NCBI GenBank assembly: GCA_941918925.1
Contig: OW799237.1
Span: 10,335,201-10,399,200 of the forward strand
DNA: 64,000 bases
Direction: 5' to 3'
Origin: Phyto melanocephala
Taxonomy: Eukaryota > Arthropoda > Insecta > Diptera > Rhinophoridae
Below, one piece after another: positions 60,230 through 64,000 of this stretch (position 1 is its first letter; each line of letters begins with the position of its first letter). The notes below the pieces were generated by a model. That model had not been told where the DNA came from. It was given only the letters and a program-made list of their open reading frames with translations, and did not search any database. Position numbers and translations under genes: made by a program.

Positions 60230-60945
60230 CCAAGGCGTCGATGTTAATACAGACCGGTCGAAGATTGTTGACTGAACTGGCATTAGACAATTTAAAGGCA
60301 ATTAGCTTCGTCTACCAGATCACAATACTGTTTTCCAGACTGAGATCATGAAATGCATTAAATGAACGATGGAGACTGATAACAAAACTCCGATTGTTAT
60401 TTTTACGAATAGCCAATTAGTCACTAAGACACTAAATAGTGAAAAATTTGAAACTCGGAATGTTTTGTAATGCAAGAGTGAGATAAAATCGCATGCGAAT
60501 TGTAAACGTCTAAAGATTCAGGTCATCATTGAAAAATCGATAATGAGAAAGCCGATAAATTATCCAAAATCTTATTATTGTTGAAAAATTTTTAACCTTT
60601 TCAGAGGTTTAAAAATAACCTTAAACTTTGAGCCATGGAGAAACAGGTTGGAAAGCGGCTAAATACTGCTGTCGATGAGGTGACGAGCATAAAAACTATA
60701 GACCGAACCAAATCTTGAGAAATCAAACAAGAATCTTAAACTGAATAGGCCAACACTATAATATAATATATAATAAATACCTAAGGAATTTAAAATGGAA
60801 ATCTCTAAGAAATTACATTGAAGGGACAGCGCATTTAACCTTGTCGAAATATAAGATAAATTTCGGACCATGGATCTAGTAGGAGAATTTTCCAATTTTA
60901 GCATATGTGTATACCTATGATGGGTTTGAACTTTTAAATTTAAAA
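60230..60945 (+). pseudogene. I/R1-type LINE RNase H and 3' region
   Basis: Plus-strand pieces in order: DVNTDRSKIVD (from TDGSK, first catalytic Asp), a stop, LRLPDHNTVFQTEI (FQAE block with catalytic Glu), IVIFTNSQLVTKTLNSEKFE (SDSQ block with Ser and Asp mutated), CKSEIKSHANCKRLK, and, after a frameshift, IDNEKADKLSK (the GNE.AD block). This is the complete order of an I/R1-type RNase H domain. About 360 bp downstream, GTATACCTATGATGGGTTTG marks a shared 3' segment. Several stops and mutated catalytic positions make it inactive. A related copy lies in inverse orientation at 61.5-62.2 kb. Confidence 0.78.
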
Positions 60946-61544
60946 TCTTAATTGCTATCCTCAAATAATTACCCTTCTTTTTCAAAATAGGTCTGGTAGC
61001 TTTGAAGGCCTTAGAGGGATATTATATCAGATTCAAAGTAGCTAAAAACTGTGTTAGATATGGAAACACTACGATAAGCTTTATATATGAGAAGATGATG
61101 ATGAGGCTATTGATAGATGGATATTTGAGATAGTTAAGAGCACGGGTATCAAACATAAGTGATTTTTTATTAAGTAATAAAAACAACTGCTGAGTATCAT
61201 GGGCTTTATAGGCAAGATTAAACTCAGCAAGTACTAAGGTTCTCCTGGGATTAAGTAGGATAGATCGGAAAACCACTGTTGTGGCAATTACGCAGACTTG
61301 TCTGGTTAGAGCTACAATCAATACATAAAATGGGGACACTCTGGATTTTTATATGATATTTGAGAAATAATTATAACAGATTACAGAACTTTAGAATTAG
61401 GTGGTTCACAAAACGATTCTACGATGAATTAAATGATATCACAGTGTCTGGGTAGAGTGACCCTGAAGAAGCCAATGTGAAGGCAGGTTCATGTTAACAC
61501 TTTCTTTAATTCCTTATGTTTCTTAATTATTTCTTCAACTTTGG
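60946..61544 (+). mobile_element. Decayed LINE-like segment
   Basis: 61385-61435 parallels 54.7 kb (TTAGAATTAGGTGG.T...AACGATTCTACGAT; readable as RIRWFTKRFYDELNDI). Its position between the two RNase H fragments and its composition suggest further LINE sequence. No intact frame. Confidence 0.4.
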
Positions 61545-62165
61545 TTAGTTGGAAAAACAGGGGCATTAAAAGCCCAAACCCATGACAGTTAAACACGTAT
61601 ACTCAATTAGCTTTTGTCCTCTAAAGGAATAAAAAACTTCCCTGCAGAACCACTAAGTCAAGAACACAGTGCCTTCAATGTAATTCCTTGGGAATTCTTT
61701 TTCTGCACTTGCTTTACATGTCGTGTCATCCGACAGTCCCAAACGTGTGACCTGTTACTACACTAGTTAATCTAATTGGCCTACTCAGTTTTTTAATCTC
61801 TTTCGATTATTTCCTACGGACTTAAGTCACCCCATAGTATGTTAGTTAACTTACCGACAGCAGTATTTTGCCCGTTCATCGACCAAATTTTAAATAAATT
61901 TTTAATCATCTAAAAGGGCTGAGCATTTTCCAAGGTGTTTAAAAATTTTCCCATTTTGGATAATTTGTTGACCTTTTCATTCTCGATTATGCCGTGATGG
62001 TCTGATATCCATATTATCTGTAGATGTTTACAATTTGCATGCGAGCTTATCTCACTCTTCCATTGTAGGTAACTCCGAGATTTAACTATTTTTTTCTTGT
62101 TTTCTAATGTGCATATTGATTCCATTTTCAATACCAAACTACGTCAGAAAACTGTTAACGGTTAA
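61545..62165 (-). pseudogene. I/R1-type LINE RNase H and 3' region, minus strand
   Basis: The minus frame ending at 61910 reads YLQWKSEISSHANCKHLQII, then WISDHHGIIENEKVNKLSKM, matching WVPGH.GI.GNE.AD.LA++G at the end of RNase H. The CKSEI.SHANCK block is shared with the fragment at 60.2-60.6 kb, so both are from one LINE family. About 370 bp downstream on minus, TGTCATGGGTTTGGGCTTTT at about 61575-61594 matches the 3' segments at 60.91 and 57.77 kb. The last Asp of the motif is Asn here (EKVNK), and the upstream part of the domain is missing. Confidence 0.78.
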
Positions 62166-62312
62166 ACTAAATCTCTTTAAATTCAGCCTGATTATTTTGG
62201 CAATAATATTTAAATGTTTAACACATGCAAACGTACAGAGTAATATTGTATAAGAGGGTCACAAGTACCAAGAGTACCAATTTGTTGGATTTTGGATGAA
62301 CAAGTCTTGTTA
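62166..62312. other. Short non-coding gap
   Basis: Nothing recognised; ends at the A preceding the Helitron. Confidence 0.5.
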
Positions 62313-63054
62313 TCTATATATATAAAAGTGAAACTCTGTGTGTGTGTGTGTTAGCTATAGACTCTGAAACTGCAAAACCGAGCGGGCTCAAGCTTTGGTA
62401 AGTTGTTGTACACATACCGGGGAGTGTTTATGGATGAAAAAAAGTGGGCGGGGCCACGCCCATAAAAAATTAGTTATCAGTTTTAGCTACTTGCACTTGA
62501 CCGATTTTTCTGAAACTTTGCACACATATCGAGCTGTCATGACTAAATAATTTCGTGATAAGAAAAGTGGGCGGGGCCACGCCCCTAAAAAAGTTTTAAT
62601 TTTGAGGTACTTGCACTGGACCGATTTTTCTGAAACTTTGCACATATATTAAGCTGTCGTGACTTTATAATTTTGTGATTAAAAAAGTGGGCGGGGCCAC
62701 GCCCATAAAAAAAGGCTACAATTTTGAGGTACTTACACCAGACCGATTTTTCTGAAACTTTGCACACATATTGAGCTGTCATGACTAAATAATTTCGTGA
62801 TTAGAAAAGTGGGCAGTGCCACGCCTAAAAAAAAAAGGTATCATTTTAAGGTACTTGCACTTGACCGATTATTCTGAAACTTTGCACACATATTGAGCTG
62901 TTATGATTTTACAATTTCGTGATTAGAAAAGTGGGCAATGCCACGCCCACAAAAAAATTATAATTTTTAGGTTTTTGCACTTGATATTTAATTAAAATTC
63001 AGAATGCATTTCGATTCATTAAGGGGCGTAGCAACGCGCGCCGGGTTTGGCTAG
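62313..63054 (+). mobile_element. Helitron, non-autonomous, with internal minisatellite
   Basis: Begins TCTATATATATAAAAGTG at 62313 and ends GGCTAG at 63054. It is inserted between A (62312) and T (63055), the Helitron target. A small hairpin (GCGT/ACGC arms at 63026-63037) lies 13 bp before CTAG, as expected for the 3' terminator. The interior is dominated by five tandem units of about 122 bp. No Rep/helicase is encoded, so rolling-circle movement would need an autonomous partner. Confidence 0.88.
62444..62975. repeat. Five-unit 122-bp minisatellite within a Helitron
   Basis: The anchor GTGGGCGGGGCCACGCC (GTGGGCAGTGCC and GTGGGCAATGCC in units 4 and 5) begins at 62444, 62567, 62687, 62809 and 62931, a period of 120-123 bp. 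Each of the first four units continues with A-rich sequence, a TACTTGCACTTGACCGAT-like segment and TCTGAAACTTTGCACA. Unit 5 is truncated by the Helitron 3' end. Confidence 0.9.
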
Positions 63055-63751
63055 TTATATATAAAATTGCCAACTTAAATGAAATCTTTTTTAACCACTA
63101 GTGCTGGTTTAAAAGGGCCTTTTGCTGAAATTATTATTCAGAAGAAAGAGTGATGGAGAGAGAGAGAGATATTAAGAGCAACCAAATTTATTATGATCAC
63201 GCCTTAAGCAAAAAATTATGTACGAACACTCAGATAAAAAATATTTCACCTTTCATGGTCTAGTGCCCCTACATTTAAAATGTAATTTTCTATTAAATAG
63301 ATAAAATTTCCTCGTATGGTTTTTCAAACAAACAAAATAAATAAATTAATAATAATATGGATATAAATTATAAAACATCATACATACAAACATAGTACAT
63401 AAATACACGTAAAATATAATTTTTTGTTTAAAATTTCATAACAACACAGAAGAAAGTGTAAAAATATCGAATCAAGAGAAAAATCCAAAAGAACAAAAAA
63501 AAAATAAATAAATAAAAACTCATGCGGTTTTTCGAGATATTTTAAGATTTCGTTTCACAATCGCAGCACTCGAGTATTTGGAGTGCTGTGCGTAAATAAA
63601 ACGAAAACGATACGATTACAAAATTCCAAACTCACAAAAATAGAACGAAATCTATACCCACGCAAAGTTAATAGATGTTTTTTTTTTAACAAGAACAACG
63701 AAATATATATTTTTTTTTAATAATTTATGTTCTTCTTTTGTTTCTTTACAG
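63055..63751. promoter_or_regulatory. Upstream/intron stretch ending in a 3' splice site
   Basis: A GAGAGAGAGAGAG tract at about 63155-63168 could bind GAGA factor in flies. A GC-richer patch lies at 63555-63615, with an inverted GCAGCACTC/GAGTGCTG pair. The stretch ends TTCTTTTGTTTCTTTACAG (63733-63751), a pyrimidine-rich tract with AG, a good fly 3' splice acceptor. No TATA/Inr promoter could be assigned. This is most simply the end of an intron. Confidence 0.5.
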
Positions 63752-63907
63752 TTTAACGATTAAATGGAAAATTTGAAAAAAAAGAAGAAATAAATCAGTG
63801 AGTATGTTATACGTCATTTAATAAAATTAAAAAAATCAAAACAAAAGGCAGTTAAACTTCATCTGGCTACTACAACTGCATTTAGAGAAACAAACAAAAC
63901 ACCGATT
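63752..63907 (+). other. Probable 5' UTR exon sequence with two short upstream ORFs
   Basis: Follows the acceptor at 63751. Two upstream ORFs occur: ATG at 63764 (9 codons, Lys-rich) and an ATG near 63804 (5 codons). A GTGAGT at about 63799 is a plausible 5' splice site, so 63752-63798 could instead be a small separate exon. The frame of the downstream ATG is open back to a TAA just before that GTGAGT. Confidence 0.4.
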
Positions 63908-64000
63908 ATGCTACAACATCCCGCCACAGGTTTTTATGATTTGGCAGCAGCCAATGCTGCTGTCTTGAATTCATGTCAAACGCCACCTTACAGTCCTACG
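63908..64000 (+). CDS. Start of an unidentified host protein (runs off window)
   Basis: ATG at 63908 is the first Met in a frame open since a TAA about 115 bp upstream, and it stays open to the window edge (31 codons). The protein begins MLQHPATGFYDLAAANAAVL, then NSCQTPPYSPT. The Ala-rich run and the Pro/Ser/Thr-rich TPPYSPT are typical of low-complexity N-termini of fly regulatory proteins, but no domain is visible and I do not recognise the gene. Codon use is much less AT-rich than the surroundings, supporting real coding sequence. The A at -3 fits the fly start context. It lies 157 bp after a good splice acceptor, so this is probably the first coding exon of a gene whose upstream exons and promoter lie far to the left. 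A different upstream start or splice pattern is possible. Confidence 0.6.
   Translation, partial: MLQHPATGFYDLAAANAAVLNSCQTPPYSPT

Overview
This window looks like nuclear DNA from a higher dipteran fly, probably a calyptrate (blowfly or housefly type). The evidence is a very AT-rich background, no operon structure, abundant ACATAC/CATATG simple repeats, and remnants of insect-type transposons: mariner, Tc1, pogo/Tigger, hAT, Helitron/Helentron, RTE-like and I/R1-like LINEs. Assignment below Diptera is inference. No prokaryotic gene, tRNA, rRNA or CRISPR array was recognised.

Host genes are almost absent. The only convincing candidate for host coding sequence is at the extreme right edge. A good 3' splice site at 63751 leads into an exon-like stretch, and an open frame starting with ATG at 63908 runs off the window after 31 codons. 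Everything to the left reads as upstream intergenic DNA or a very long 5' intron. Nearly all other open frames are short, AT-driven noise or pieces of transposons.

Layout. 0.3-1.1 kb: an unassigned GC-richer block. 1.3-1.85 kb: a Tc1-like remnant and a palindrome. 3.74-4.26 kb: a TIR element. 5.72-7.16 kb: a hAT element with a perfect 8-bp target duplication and a transposase C-terminus. 7.8-8.1 kb: a small TIR element. 9.34-11.08 kb: a pogo/Tigger element with a DINE/Helentron-like element nested in it. 13.5-14.3 kb: two adjacent MITEs. 18.8-19.9 kb: a mariner with TIRs. 21.2-22.5 kb: an RTE-like reverse transcriptase split by a second DINE-like element. 22.6-23.0 and 24.6-24.8 kb: decayed DINE-like pieces. 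30.1-30.4 kb: a MITE related to the hAT. 32.3-33.1 and 34.6-35.4 kb: full DINE-like elements in opposite orientation. 36.0-36.3 kb: a CAGT-ended MITE. 39 kb: a 156-bp tandem duplication. 43.0-43.9 kb: a scrambled mariner and a MITE. 46.9-47.4 kb: an internally deleted mariner. 50.5-51.5 kb: two LINE pieces in opposite orientation. 54-62 kb: I/R1-like LINE fragments, a Helitron, DINE pieces and a pogo-like element. 62.3-63.05 kb: a Helitron carrying five 122-bp repeats.

The window therefore documents transposon layering rather than a gene system. The four DINE-like full copies are nearly identical and two sit inside older elements, so that family amplified most recently. No clear previously undescribed functional system was found. 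The most unusual items are the tRNA T-arm-like motif in every near-complete DINE-like copy, the hAT/MITE pair, and an unassigned coding-like block at the left end.
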